Assembly: GCA_965218205.1 (NCBI GenBank)
Contig: OZ244590.1
Coordinates: 1,736,001 to 1,800,000, forward strand
DNA length: 64,000 nt
DNA from: CBDDCA01 sp965218205
Lineage (GTDB): Bacteria > Spirochaetota > Spirochaetia > WTKD01 > G963693115
Reading direction: 5' to 3'
Each line of letters opens with the position of its first letter. The first letter of the stretch is position 1. This document shows positions 8,418-16,563 of the stretch, piece by piece. The position numbers and the translations under genes are program-made. The notes beneath the pieces were generated by a model, which saw nothing but the letters and a program-made list of their open reading frames with translations, was not told the DNA's origin and did not search any database.

Positions 8418-9613
8418 AAATATTCCTCTAGGTTAGATATACCAATATGCTTATCTATATTCTTCTTTATAGAAGATTCAAACATACCTCTATTCAGTTC
8501 TACTCCTATACCTATTCTAGCCATTTTTTGTGCTTGTATCAAGCTAGTACAACTTCCAGCAAAAGGATCTAATACTTTATCTCCTATTCCAGTAAACATT
8601 TTTATAGCAAATTCTGGTATTTCAAAAGGAAATGGTGCTGTGTGTCCCAATACATTATCTCCTTTATTATTTATTTTAATTACTGGGTTAATTCTTACTA
8701 TATCTCTTCTCCATTTTTTGACAAATTCTTTATCTATATAATTCTCTTTCATTTTTAAGTCATTCATCATTACACTTCTTGCAGAAAACCTTTTGCCTCT
8801 ATTTGCCTTACTCCTCTCAAAACAATCAAGATTTTTACACTCCCAAGACTTTATTCCTACGCCTGCATACGCATTTCCATTTACTTTTAAGCACCCACAC
8901 ACAGGACATGGGTATCTTGTTTCATCTTGCTCATGCTTATAAAAAATCATTATGTGTTCATAACAATTTAGAGGATATTGGTAAAAAGGGTAGGGAGTAT
9001 CTCCATTTTTATGTCTTTGAGACTCTACTTCTCCTTTGTCCCATATAAAATCATCTATAAACCTAAATCCACATTCTTCAAATATGGCTATAAAATATGA
9101 TCCTAGTGGTATTCTTCTTGCTCCCCAGACTGATTTTGTATACATATTATCATTGCCAGTTATATCTCCTACGTTAAATACCCATGCTTTATGATTATCT
9201 AACACTCTGTAGCTTTCTTTGATAATCTTTTTCATATCTTGCAAATACTCTTCTAAGTTTTTCCATTGTGAATAGTCTCTAGCATTATAATATGGCGGAG
9301 ATGTTACCATTAAATCTATACTTTCTGAATCCATTTGTTTTAATACGCTCAAACAATCTCCCCATATCAGCTTTGCTTTTCGTTTATTTTTTGAAATAAG
9401 TTTATTTAATTCTTTATTTGAATTTTTATATTTTGCTTGTCTTCTTTCTTTCTGAAACTGATAATATATATCACAAAACCCTTCTACTATTTCTTGTATC
9501 CCTTTATCCTTTAATTTCTCAACCTTTTTTAATAACAATGTATATTCTTTTCTATTGAGAGATTTCATTAAATAGTCATTACTTTTTTCTAGTATTGTAT
9601 CTAAATAACTCAT
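8366..9613 (-). CDS. DNA methyltransferase, beta-class (motif IV before motif I), probable N4-cytosine or N6-adenine
   Basis: 415 aa. Catalytic motif TSPPYYN at 104-110 precedes the SAM-binding motif DPFAGSCTS at 349-357, the beta-class order; TSPPY is typical of N4-cytosine enzymes but not exclusive. A Cys-rich insert (CPVCG...CKNLDC, about 237-262) looks like a zinc ribbon. N-terminal 80 residues are helical and Lys-rich. The usual FAGSG is FAGSC here. It begins 3 nt after the small coiled-coil gene stop and overlaps the nuclease gene, giving a three-gene restriction-modification operon beside a dead transposase, so horizontal acquisition is likely. Confidence 0.88.
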   Translation of the reverse strand: MSYLDTILEKSNDYLMKSLNRKEYTLLLKKVEKLKDKGIQEIVEGFCDIYYQFQKERRQAKYKNSNKELNKLISKNKRKAKLIWGDCLSVLKQMDSESIDLMVTSPPYYNARDYSQWKNLEEYLQDMKKIIKESYRVLDNHKAWVFNVGDITGNDNMYTKSVWGARRIPLGSYFIAIFEECGFRFIDDFIWDKGEVESQRHKNGDTPYPFYQYPLNCYEHIMIFYKHEQDETRYPCPVCGCLKVNGNAYAGVGIKSWECKNLDCFERSKANRGKRFSARSVMMNDLKMKENYIDKEFVKKWRRDIVRINPVIKINNKGDNVLGHTAPFPFEIPEFAIKMFTGIGDKVLDPFAGSCTSLIQAQKMARIGIGVELNRGMFESSIKKNIDKHIGISNLEEYLCLKKKIKKELSACMEK

Positions 9614-9616
9614 TTT

Positions 9617-9895
9617 TTACTTCTCATTCTCTAAAGCATCTATTATTTCTCGGTAAGATCTTATTTTTTTATTTGATGCTTCTATAAGCTCTCTAATTTT
9701 CTTCAATGGCTCTGATACTTCATTGAGTTTTTCGTACAATTCAGTTAATCTTTTTTGTTCATACGCAATATCTTTATATGCTTGCTGTAATCTATCAAAT
9801 TTTGCTTCTTTTTGTATAAGAACAGATTCTACAAGTTTATCAAAATTTATATTTTCAGGTATATTTCTTAAAGGTTCTACTATCTTATCAGCCAT
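9617..9895 (-). CDS. Small coiled-coil protein, first gene of the restriction-modification operon
   Basis: 92 aa, almost wholly helical with heptad-like Leu/Ile spacing from about residue 30 to 90 (LQQAYKDIAYEQKRLTELYEKL onwards). No helix-turn-helix is visible, so it does not look like a classical C protein. An AGAGG lies about 8 nt before the ATG. Its stop is 3 nt from the methyltransferase start. Role unknown; an accessory or partner of the methyltransferase or nuclease is an inference from position only. Confidence 0.7.
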   Translation of the reverse strand: MADKIVEPLRNIPENINFDKLVESVLIQKEAKFDRLQQAYKDIAYEQKRLTELYEKLNEVSEPLKKIRELIEASNKKIRSYREIIDALENEK

Positions 9896-9966
9896 TATAT
9901 TGCCTCTTTAATATAAAATATATTCTTATCTCCTAATTCTATTATTTATTATACTATTCATAAAAA

Positions 9967-10480
9967 CTATATTTCTATTACTACAGTGTTAGCTTCTGTT
10001 CCTCTATATCCTTTCTTTTTACTACTATAACTTATTGTCATTCTTTCCTACCTATAAATATCCTGCCTATTCTAAACTGCCATTTATAGCATTCTTTTCT
10101 TCAAAGCATTCTCTTACTTTCTGTGCTATACACCACGCTGTTTTTTGTGTTGTTCCTACCTCTTGGGATAATCTCAATAATGATATACCTTTTTTATTAT
10201 GAAACATAACATACATTACATAGAGCCATTGTTGTACAGAAACATTACTTTTTTGCATAAATGTACCTGTTTTTATCGAAAATCTAACTTTACAATTATG
10301 GCATTTATAAGGTCTTTTTATATCTTTTCCAATATATACATTATTTGATTTACAATGTGGACAATAAGGCTTATTATTTCCCCATCGTATCTTTGCTATA
10401 TAATTACATGCTGCTTTTTCATTAGATGCGAATTCAGTATAAAATACCTTTATACTTTTTATCTCCTCTAACTCTCTCAT
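9967..10480 (-). pseudogene. Decayed IS1595-type transposase
   Basis: The first 137 codons are intact: a zinc ribbon (CPHC...CHNC, about residues 40-60) and a helix-turn-helix (LLRLSQEVGTTQKTAWCIAQKV), the N-terminal half of ISXO2/IS1595-family transposases. After the stop at 10067 the expected DDE-domain opening continues in shifted frames: a FIGRKE segment (about 10030-10045) and SSKKKGYRGTEANTVVIEI (9967-10027), which correspond to the 'FIGG(K)...' and 'GRG...KTVVVG' region of the family. At least two frame changes and stops are needed, and the rest of the catalytic domain is missing. Not functional. Confidence 0.75.
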
Positions 10481-10505
10481 GCTTATATAATAACATTATA
10501 CGACA

Positions 10506-10541
10506 CTTAATGTCAATAACAAATATACTCCTTAGTGTCAA
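10506..10541. repeat. Short direct repeats upstream of the transposase remnant
   Basis: CTTAATGTCAA (10506-10516) and CTTAGTGTCAA (10531-10541), 10 of 11 bases the same; the first is part of a partial palindrome GACACTTAATGTC. They could belong to the terminal repeat of the dead insertion sequence. No matching copy was found on the other side. Confidence 0.35.
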
Positions 10542-10598
10542 ATAATATATATCTACAGTTTGGAAAAATTCATCAATAATGGAATAATAGCTATATTC

Positions 10599-11186
10599 TC
10601 ATGATTGATACGGAAACTGATGGGTGCTTAAAGGCAATAATGTTTCTTTCCATACTTTTTGTGCAACTGAGTTATCATCTAGCACGGTGGTAATAAGTGC
10701 AACTGCAAACTGAAATGCAGTACCTATCCCCCGACTTGTGATGATATTCCCATCTTTTACTACTGCTTGTTCTAAAAACACTGCGGTAGTGTCCTGCACA
10801 TCTTTTTCTCCTCCAGGATAACAAGTATAGCTTTTATTTTTTAGTAGGCCATATTTTCCCAGCACCCATGCTGGTGCAATACAAATAGCTGCAATAATAC
10901 CGTTATTTTGATTGTGCTTCTCTAATAGTAGAGATAATGGCTTGCTTTCACTAAGATGCTTTGCTCCTTTGCCTCCTCCAGGCAGAAACAATATATCTTC
11001 ATTATCAGGGTGTATAGATTCTATGTGAGAATCGCATAGAAATGTTCCTCCACTGTTTCCTTGCACTTTTTCTGTATATACAGCAACTCTTTTTACTTGT
11101 ATTCCTGCTCTCATACAGAGATCCATAGGAATAGTTGCCTCTATTTCTTCAAAGCCATCGGCTAAAAATGTATATACTGTTTTCAT
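10599..11186 (-). CDS. DJ-1/PfpI (YajL-like) family protein
   Basis: 195 aa, full length for a DJ-1-type protein. The nucleophile-elbow cysteine is Cys102 in AAICIAPAWVL and the conserved acidic partner is Glu16 in FEEIEA, as in DJ-1/YajL; the FLPGGG turn is at about 67-72. Members are glyoxalase III/deglycase-like or redox chaperones; the exact reaction here is not decidable. It is the last gene of a five-gene minus-strand operon, 8 nt after the GerMN-like gene, with an AGGAGG Shine-Dalgarno. Confidence 0.88.
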   Translation of the reverse strand: MKTVYTFLADGFEEIEATIPMDLCMRAGIQVKRVAVYTEKVQGNSGGTFLCDSHIESIHPDNEDILFLPGGGKGAKHLSESKPLSLLLEKHNQNNGIIAAICIAPAWVLGKYGLLKNKSYTCYPGGEKDVQDTTAVFLEQAVVKDGNIITSRGIGTAFQFAVALITTVLDDNSVAQKVWKETLLPLSTHQFPYQS

Positions 11187-11194
11187 ATATCCTC

Positions 11195-11707
11195 CTATAT
11201 AGCAATAGTATCTACAAATATAGTAATAGTATCTATATCATAATAATTGTTAATATTAAAAAGTAACCATTCTTTAATCGTGTTTATTCTCTCATTATTT
11301 GCAATATTTTTATCTTCCTGTGCTACTGTATCTTCAAAAGTAAGAAAAATAAACGCTAGATCACGAGTATCATAAGAAGAGTATATTACATGCTGTAAGT
11401 GCACATAATTGTGCACAAGACTGTCATTGTAAATTGATTGTGGTCCTAAAAATAATTCTTTTATAAATACCTCTAGGCTTGAGTTATTTACACTCTTTTT
11501 TGCATTAAGAGGACTTACGAGAGGAATACTATGTAATTCAGGAGAAAAGCCACTATCCACTGTAGCTGGCGGAAAATACAATACTTTTTTTTCTAATCTA
11601 TTGTCACTATTAAAATAGAGCTGTACATCTACAATGTACACAAAAATAATTGCAATAAACACTAAAGAGGTATATACTTTTTTGTTCTTACTTAATATCT
11701 GAAACAT
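11195..11707 (-). CDS. Membrane-anchored GerMN-like domain protein
   Basis: 170 aa. One N-terminal membrane segment (YTSLVFIAIIFVYIVDVQLYF, about 11-31) and an outer domain containing SLEVFIKELFLGPQS, the signature of the GerMN (spore germination GerM) domain, which is also found in non-sporulating bacteria next to cell-wall amidases. I chose the ATG at 11707 because a GGAG lies 7 nt upstream; the frame can extend to 11722. It overlaps the amidase gene by 20 nt, supporting a joint role in peptidoglycan work in the periplasm. Confidence 0.72.
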   Translation of the reverse strand: MFQILSKNKKVYTSLVFIAIIFVYIVDVQLYFNSDNRLEKKVLYFPPATVDSGFSPELHSIPLVSPLNAKKSVNNSSLEVFIKELFLGPQSIYNDSLVHNYVHLQHVIYSSYDTRDLAFIFLTFEDTVAQEDKNIANNERINTIKEWLLFNINNYYDIDTITIFVDTIAI

Positions 11708-12851
11708 CAAATAACTCCACATACTTTTTTATGCCCTTTGCAATTCCCTTTGCTAAGACATCTTGATATTCTTTTAAGGTGAGTGTATATCCTTCTTGAG
11801 GATTAGTAACAAACCCTAATTCAATAAGTATAGCAGGCATCTTAGTATTTCTCACTACATACCATTCATTTTCTTTTAAGCCCCTATTCTTAAAATTATA
11901 CCCTATACTCTCTTCTAATGATTGTAGCACTACTTTAGCAAGTTCAAAACTTTCTAAGGAAATTTCACTGTTTCGTAATGTATTTATTATCGAATACAAT
12001 GCTACATTGTCAACATCATCATCTTGTAATAAATCATCTCTAAAAAACTCAGAGGGCAGATACCATATCTCATACCCATTTGCACTTGAACTAGGAGCTG
12101 CATTTGCATGCACAGAAATAAACAAGATTAACTCGCCATTGTCAAGCTCATTTAAGTATCTATTTGCAAGCAAAGTTCTCTGTTCAAGCGACAGATATGT
12201 ATCATCATTTCTTGTGAGAGTAATAGGAAGGTTAGGAAAAAAATTTTGTACATATTTTTTAATTAAGAACGATACATTCAAGACTACATCTTTTTCGTAT
12301 ATAGTGTATTTTTTATTCTTATAGGTAATGTTTCCTACTCCACCAGGATCCTTCCCTCCATGCCCTGCATCTATTATGATTCTGCTCACTTTACTTTGAG
12401 CAAAACTTTGCCTCTGTAAATCTGTTATTGTAGCATTGTCTCTATTGGTGGTGCTTGTTACTGTATTTTTGTTATTTGTATTGGAGCTATTGCTACTGCT
12501 CTCTCCAGTGTTTGTTTTTGTATGTTCTATTTGAAACAATGTTTCCAAAAGAACAAGGGTACTATTTGATATTGTAATGGTAGAGTTTTGTAACAGCGGA
12601 GGATCAATCTTAAACTGCTTTTGAAAATTAAGTACAAGCACAGGAGTATCAACACTAAATATAACAATGCTGTCCCCTTTTGATAGCATTCCTGTTTTGC
12701 TTAGTAGATCCCAATAAAAATTGATTTTGTTTTTATTTGCAAAGGCTGATATTGATGCTTGATTTTGTGCAAATATAGTTGTATTGGTATTGAACAATGA
12801 GAAAAAAACAATACATAGTACTATAAATAGCTGATGATTTCTTGAGGACAT
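11688..12851 (-). CDS. N-acetylmuramoyl-L-alanine amidase (Amidase_3)
   Basis: Zinc amidase that splits the stem peptide from peptidoglycan. 387 aa with a signal peptide (about 1-28, ending IFAQ), a linker/AMIN-like region rich in Asn/Ser/Thr (about 100-150) and the catalytic domain with zinc ligands His164 (IIIDAGHGGKDPGG), Glu186 (YEKDVVL), His248 (ISVHANAAP) and catalytic Glu344 (AILIELGFVTN). All key residues are present. The gene overlaps the ATP-grasp gene by 31 nt and the GerMN gene by 20 nt. Confidence 0.95.
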   Translation of the reverse strand: MSSRNHQLFIVLCIVFFSLFNTNTTIFAQNQASISAFANKNKINFYWDLLSKTGMLSKGDSIVIFSVDTPVLVLNFQKQFKIDPPLLQNSTITISNSTLVLLETLFQIEHTKTNTGESSSNSSNTNNKNTVTSTTNRDNATITDLQRQSFAQSKVSRIIIDAGHGGKDPGGVGNITYKNKKYTIYEKDVVLNVSFLIKKYVQNFFPNLPITLTRNDDTYLSLEQRTLLANRYLNELDNGELILFISVHANAAPSSSANGYEIWYLPSEFFRDDLLQDDDVDNVALYSIINTLRNSEISLESFELAKVVLQSLEESIGYNFKNRGLKENEWYVVRNTKMPAILIELGFVTNPQEGYTLTLKEYQDVLAKGIAKGIKKYVELFDVSDIK

Positions 12852-14647
12852 TGCTGTATTAATTTTCTAGTATAGTATAATCCTTGCCAACCTGCACGCA
12901 AGAAAGATCGCCAAATACATTGCTGAAATACCTGTGCTTCTTTTGAAAGAGTGGTAGAGGGAGCATAATGGATAGAGAGCAGATTTTTTTCAATAGCTAT
13001 CTGTAAAGCATCGTATAAAGAGCAAAAGGTCCATGTTCCAAACTGCTGCTTTGCATAAGCAACAAACGATGTTTTATGTGCAATAGTAAGCGGCAATGCT
13101 GTCTCTTGCAATGCTGTATGTAAAAAATGTAACATATGCTTATTATCATACACACTCTCTCTTGTAGCTATTGTATTGTCTTGTTCTAACTGCTGGGAGA
13201 TAGTATCAAGCGGAAAACAACGCCATGTTGATTTCTGATATTCATGCTGTAATGAATACAAAAACATATTTGCTTCTTCATTTATCTCTACATCTACAAA
13301 TATATCCGAAATAGTATGTGCTGCAATATGATGTATACTTGCAGTATCTTGTGCTTTGATAAGAATAGACGCTATTCTATGGGTATTATTTTTAGGCAAA
13401 CAAGATGTAGCTCCTACTCTGTTATGTACATATACAGCAAAGACTTTTCCTCTATGATAATTGCATTGCTGATAATTACATTGATCAGGACAGTAATAGT
13501 ATTTTTTATGATGGTACGTATAAAAATAATGCTGAGAAAATGTATTTGATTTTCTCATACATGCACTAATATCTGGAGTTGCCCGAATGGCAGTAATCTT
13601 ACCTGGCAATCCCATGAGCGCTCGTTCCCCCGTACTCTCGATAAGAGCCGAGTCTATGGTGTTTGAAGCAAAAGACTGTGTATGAATTTTTTCTATAGCT
13701 TGTATCGGTATTGGTTTTTTTAAGGCTAATGAAACTGCTAAATGTGTTATGTTAGTTCTAAAATAATGGGGAGAAGTCCAGCCTGACATATATCCCCCTG
13801 ACAATCGCGCTGCTAACTCCCCAATATAAGGCTTTCCTTTATGAAAAATAACATCAGCTTTACATATACCTTCTTTCATTCCTAATGCAAGTACTGCTTT
13901 TTTTACTTCTTGACAGGACGCCTCTACCATCTCTTTCGGTAAAGCAGAGGGGATGCTATGGCCAAGCTCTATACAATAGGGAGAAAAATATACATGTCTG
14001 TCAGCAATGCCTAGCATATATAAAGTACCATTATACAACAAAGCGTCAATACTCAGTTCAGGTCCCTCTAAATTTTTTTCCATAATCAAGCTATTTTTTT
14101 CTTTTGAAAACATAAGAGCATGGTCAATAGCCTCGTGTATTTGTTTATCACTATATACTTTTTGTACTCCACGTGCTCCCATATTATGAATTGGCTTAAT
14201 GACTATAGGATACCCAAGATCGTTTGCATTCTCGACATAGCTCTTACTTTTGATTGCAGCTTCATTGAGTATCGTAAACTGAGGAACTGATACTCCTGCA
14301 TCCCATAACACTGTACGCATAGTATCCTTAAATACAAAGTTTTTTGCTACCTGAGGGGACAAACCAAAAAGATTACAATGCTTTGCAACTTTTGCAACAA
14401 CGTAACTAAAATCAGTAGCAGTAGTGACAACAGCATGTATGGTATAGGGAGCATGCGAAATTTTTTGTATAATTGCTTCTGCATCACTAATGTCAATATT
14501 CCAAAACAGATCACAGTATGCTTGTCCTACCGCTTGAGCATTCATATCGCAGGCTATGACAGTATACCCATGCTTTTTTATTGCAAACATAAGTGGCACC
14601 TGCATAATACCAGCACCGAGTAATAAGATTGCTTTAGAACATACCAT
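12821..14647 (-). CDS. ATP-grasp enzyme with novel C-terminal region
   Basis: 608 aa. Residues 1-95 form a Rossmann-like pre-ATP-grasp domain (KAILLLGAGIMQVPLM); 110-320 are an ATP-grasp ligase domain with YPIVIKPIHNMGARGVQKV, MEKNLEGPELSIDALL and GKPYIGELAARLSGGYMSG, related to carbamoyl-phosphate synthase/PurK-type carboxylate-amine ligases. The C-terminal 280 residues, His/Tyr/Gln-rich with CNYQQCNYHRGK and KVFAVYVH, are not recognised. It sits 14 nt after a PseG-like/methyltransferase fusion, suggesting joint synthesis of a sugar or peptide-linked product. No Shine-Dalgarno; TATAAT 6 nt before the ATG. Confidence 0.8.
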   Translation of the reverse strand: MVCSKAILLLGAGIMQVPLMFAIKKHGYTVIACDMNAQAVGQAYCDLFWNIDISDAEAIIQKISHAPYTIHAVVTTATDFSYVVAKVAKHCNLFGLSPQVAKNFVFKDTMRTVLWDAGVSVPQFTILNEAAIKSKSYVENANDLGYPIVIKPIHNMGARGVQKVYSDKQIHEAIDHALMFSKEKNSLIMEKNLEGPELSIDALLYNGTLYMLGIADRHVYFSPYCIELGHSIPSALPKEMVEASCQEVKKAVLALGMKEGICKADVIFHKGKPYIGELAARLSGGYMSGWTSPHYFRTNITHLAVSLALKKPIPIQAIEKIHTQSFASNTIDSALIESTGERALMGLPGKITAIRATPDISACMRKSNTFSQHYFYTYHHKKYYYCPDQCNYQQCNYHRGKVFAVYVHNRVGATSCLPKNNTHRIASILIKAQDTASIHHIAAHTISDIFVDVEINEEANMFLYSLQHEYQKSTWRCFPLDTISQQLEQDNTIATRESVYDNKHMLHFLHTALQETALPLTIAHKTSFVAYAKQQFGTWTFCSLYDALQIAIEKNLLSIHYAPSTTLSKEAQVFQQCIWRSFLRAGWQGLYYTRKLIQQCPQEIISYL

Positions 14648-14653
14648 ATTGTT

Positions 14654-14659
14654 ATTATA
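14654..14659 (-). promoter_or_regulatory. Candidate -10 element of the ATP-grasp gene
   Basis: TATAAT exactly 6 nt before the ATG at 14647, inside the 14-nt gap to the upstream gene; predicts an internal leaderless start. Confidence 0.4.
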
Positions 14660-14661
14660 GC

Positions 14662-16449
14662 TTATCGTTTTATTGCATAGATTTCAAAAGTGTCCCCAAG
14701 CATAAAAAGAGATGCCATAGGTATCCATACAGGAGAAAGCAAAAAAGAGCAAGGAAACCGTGATACATGCATTCCTGTATTGACTTTTTTCTTTACTTGA
14801 AATCCATGTTTTTTGAGAAATGCAGTTATTCCCGATGGCGTAAATAAGCTATAGTGATCGCTGGGAGATTGCTTGCAAAATTGAGCAAAATTTTTTCTTG
14901 CAGAAATTCCAGAAGCATTAGGAACAGAGATTGCCAATATACCATTTTTCTGTAATAGGTGATATATGGCATGTATAGTATGCTGTAATGTAGTAAAATG
15001 CTCTAAGGCAAACCACATACAAATCACTGATGGATTTTCCAGCTTATGATGAGATAAATAATCACACACGGTATCTTTCCATTGACTGTTACTTGCATCA
15101 GATTGAAAACAATAGTGATCTGTATTGTCTTGCATATATTTAATTGTATCTTTATTTATATCGGTCCCTACGGGAACATAGTTATGCTTACTTGCAATAT
15201 CAAGCATGGCATGGTATCCTGCACCTATATCAAGTAATACTGGCTTCTTGTCCTTGTGTGTGCCTGTATGTGTTAGCATAATTTTTTGAATATGCTGTAA
15301 ACGTTTTTGCATTTTCTGTTTTATATGCTTTATATCTTCAAGGTATGTTTTGCCATACTGAGATTTATATTCTTTCTCAAAATACTGTGCATCATATACG
15401 GGAGAATTTCCTAAAAAAGGATATTGATACCAGTACTGTAAAGCATTGCATTTGTATACTGACGATTCCCTAAAACGTAACACAACTTTATCGGCACGAG
15501 GACCTAAACAGGGGTTTGTACAATGTGTGTACTGAGACATTGCAGTACTATTGTTATCGGAATGTACCAATAGAAATCGTAGAAAACCGTCTATGCTCAC
15601 ATTGTTATGTGGCAAAATTTTGCGACAATTTCGTACTAACGCTGCATATTCTTTTACATCTAAATGCTTCAAAAAATGTATAAGGTCTTCCCCCTGCAAA
15701 AACGATTGCGGAAGAGATACCATATCGCTTAGCTTTTGATGATAATCACTCACATTGAAGACAATTATTGGTATGCCTGCTTTTAGTGCTTCAAATATGC
15801 CTAAACCAAAGTGAGACACAAATAAATCGTAGGTATGCATCTGTTTGTAGAGAAATATATCGCCAAAAATAGTATGTATGCCTAATTTTTCCACTGCTGA
15901 CTGCATGTTTTTATCGCTGACTGCACAGGTAAGCTGAATATATCGAGATTTACATACCTCATGTATTTTTTTTATATACGGGAGGCTTTTTTTGTGAAGA
16001 TATATGAGTATATTACGCATCAAATACGATTTTTGCTGCGATACTACAATATCAGAAGGCACTGACAGCCCTAGATGATAATAGTTTGCTGTATGCTTAA
16101 ATGTATTAGGCAAGGTATCAATAAGATAGTCTGTGTAGCTTCTCCCTGTTCCTCCAATGTCAATGCCTATTGTTTTTCCAAATTGCTTCCAATGTCTTAC
16201 TGCTTCTTTTGTAATAGTTTGCGTATCTAAAATTACTGATCTATAGGAAATATCAGGCTCTAAAGTAACTTGAGATATTGCAGGGTTGTTGTTTGTATGT
16301 GTGTTTGAAAATAACTCTTCAACTTCATTATAGTATTCTTTTTCTACTAAAATATCTGAGGACAGGTTATTTGCTATCCGAAAACAGCGAATTAAATGCC
16401 CTATGCCTGATGTAGAGGTAAAATGCGGAACAAGTAATTGTTTTGCCAT
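14662..16449 (-). CDS. PseG/SpsG-like glycosyl domain fused to a class I SAM-dependent methyltransferase
   Basis: 595 aa. Residues 1-300 resemble the GT-B-fold PseG/SpsG family (nucleotide-sugar hydrolase/transferase): STSGIGHLIRCFRIANNL (12-29), IGIDIGGTGRSYTDYLIDT, VSHFGLGIFEALKAGIPIIVF. After a Cys-containing linker (CTNPCLGPRAD, about 310-320) comes a methyltransferase domain with VLLDIGAGYHAMLDIA (about 410-425), GTDIN, and a post-I region ICMWFALEHFTTLQHTIHAIYHLLQKNG. Likely part of nonulosonic-acid-like or other glycan modification; substrate unknown. First gene of a five-gene operon. TATAAT ends 7 nt before the ATG and there is no Shine-Dalgarno. Confidence 0.8.
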   Translation of the reverse strand: MAKQLLVPHFTSTSGIGHLIRCFRIANNLSSDILVEKEYYNEVEELFSNTHTNNNPAISQVTLEPDISYRSVILDTQTITKEAVRHWKQFGKTIGIDIGGTGRSYTDYLIDTLPNTFKHTANYYHLGLSVPSDIVVSQQKSYLMRNILIYLHKKSLPYIKKIHEVCKSRYIQLTCAVSDKNMQSAVEKLGIHTIFGDIFLYKQMHTYDLFVSHFGLGIFEALKAGIPIIVFNVSDYHQKLSDMVSLPQSFLQGEDLIHFLKHLDVKEYAALVRNCRKILPHNNVSIDGFLRFLLVHSDNNSTAMSQYTHCTNPCLGPRADKVVLRFRESSVYKCNALQYWYQYPFLGNSPVYDAQYFEKEYKSQYGKTYLEDIKHIKQKMQKRLQHIQKIMLTHTGTHKDKKPVLLDIGAGYHAMLDIASKHNYVPVGTDINKDTIKYMQDNTDHYCFQSDASNSQWKDTVCDYLSHHKLENPSVICMWFALEHFTTLQHTIHAIYHLLQKNGILAISVPNASGISARKNFAQFCKQSPSDHYSLFTPSGITAFLKKHGFQVKKKVNTGMHVSRFPCSFLLSPVWIPMASLFMLGDTFEIYAIKR

Positions 16450-16456
16450 CGATTAC

Positions 16457-16462
16457 ATTATA
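16457..16462 (-). promoter_or_regulatory. Candidate -10 element of the PseG-like/methyltransferase operon
   Basis: TATAAT 7 nt before the ATG at 16449; the intergenic stretch back to lipoprotein A holds no other candidate as strong. Confidence 0.45.
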
Positions 16463-16526
16463 ATCTAGTTTCATAAGAATGTATACAATGTACTTACATA
16501 TCTATGCCACCTAGAGAGATGCATAT

Positions 16527-16552
16527 AAAAGAGAGTGCTAGCACTCTCTTTT
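16527..16552. terminator. Hairpin terminator of lipoprotein A
   Basis: Perfect palindrome AAAAGAGAGTGCT/AGCACTCTCTTTT, 11 nt after the lipoprotein A stop codon; ends in a T-run in either direction. Confidence 0.75.
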
Positions 16553-16563
16553 ATATGTACTAC

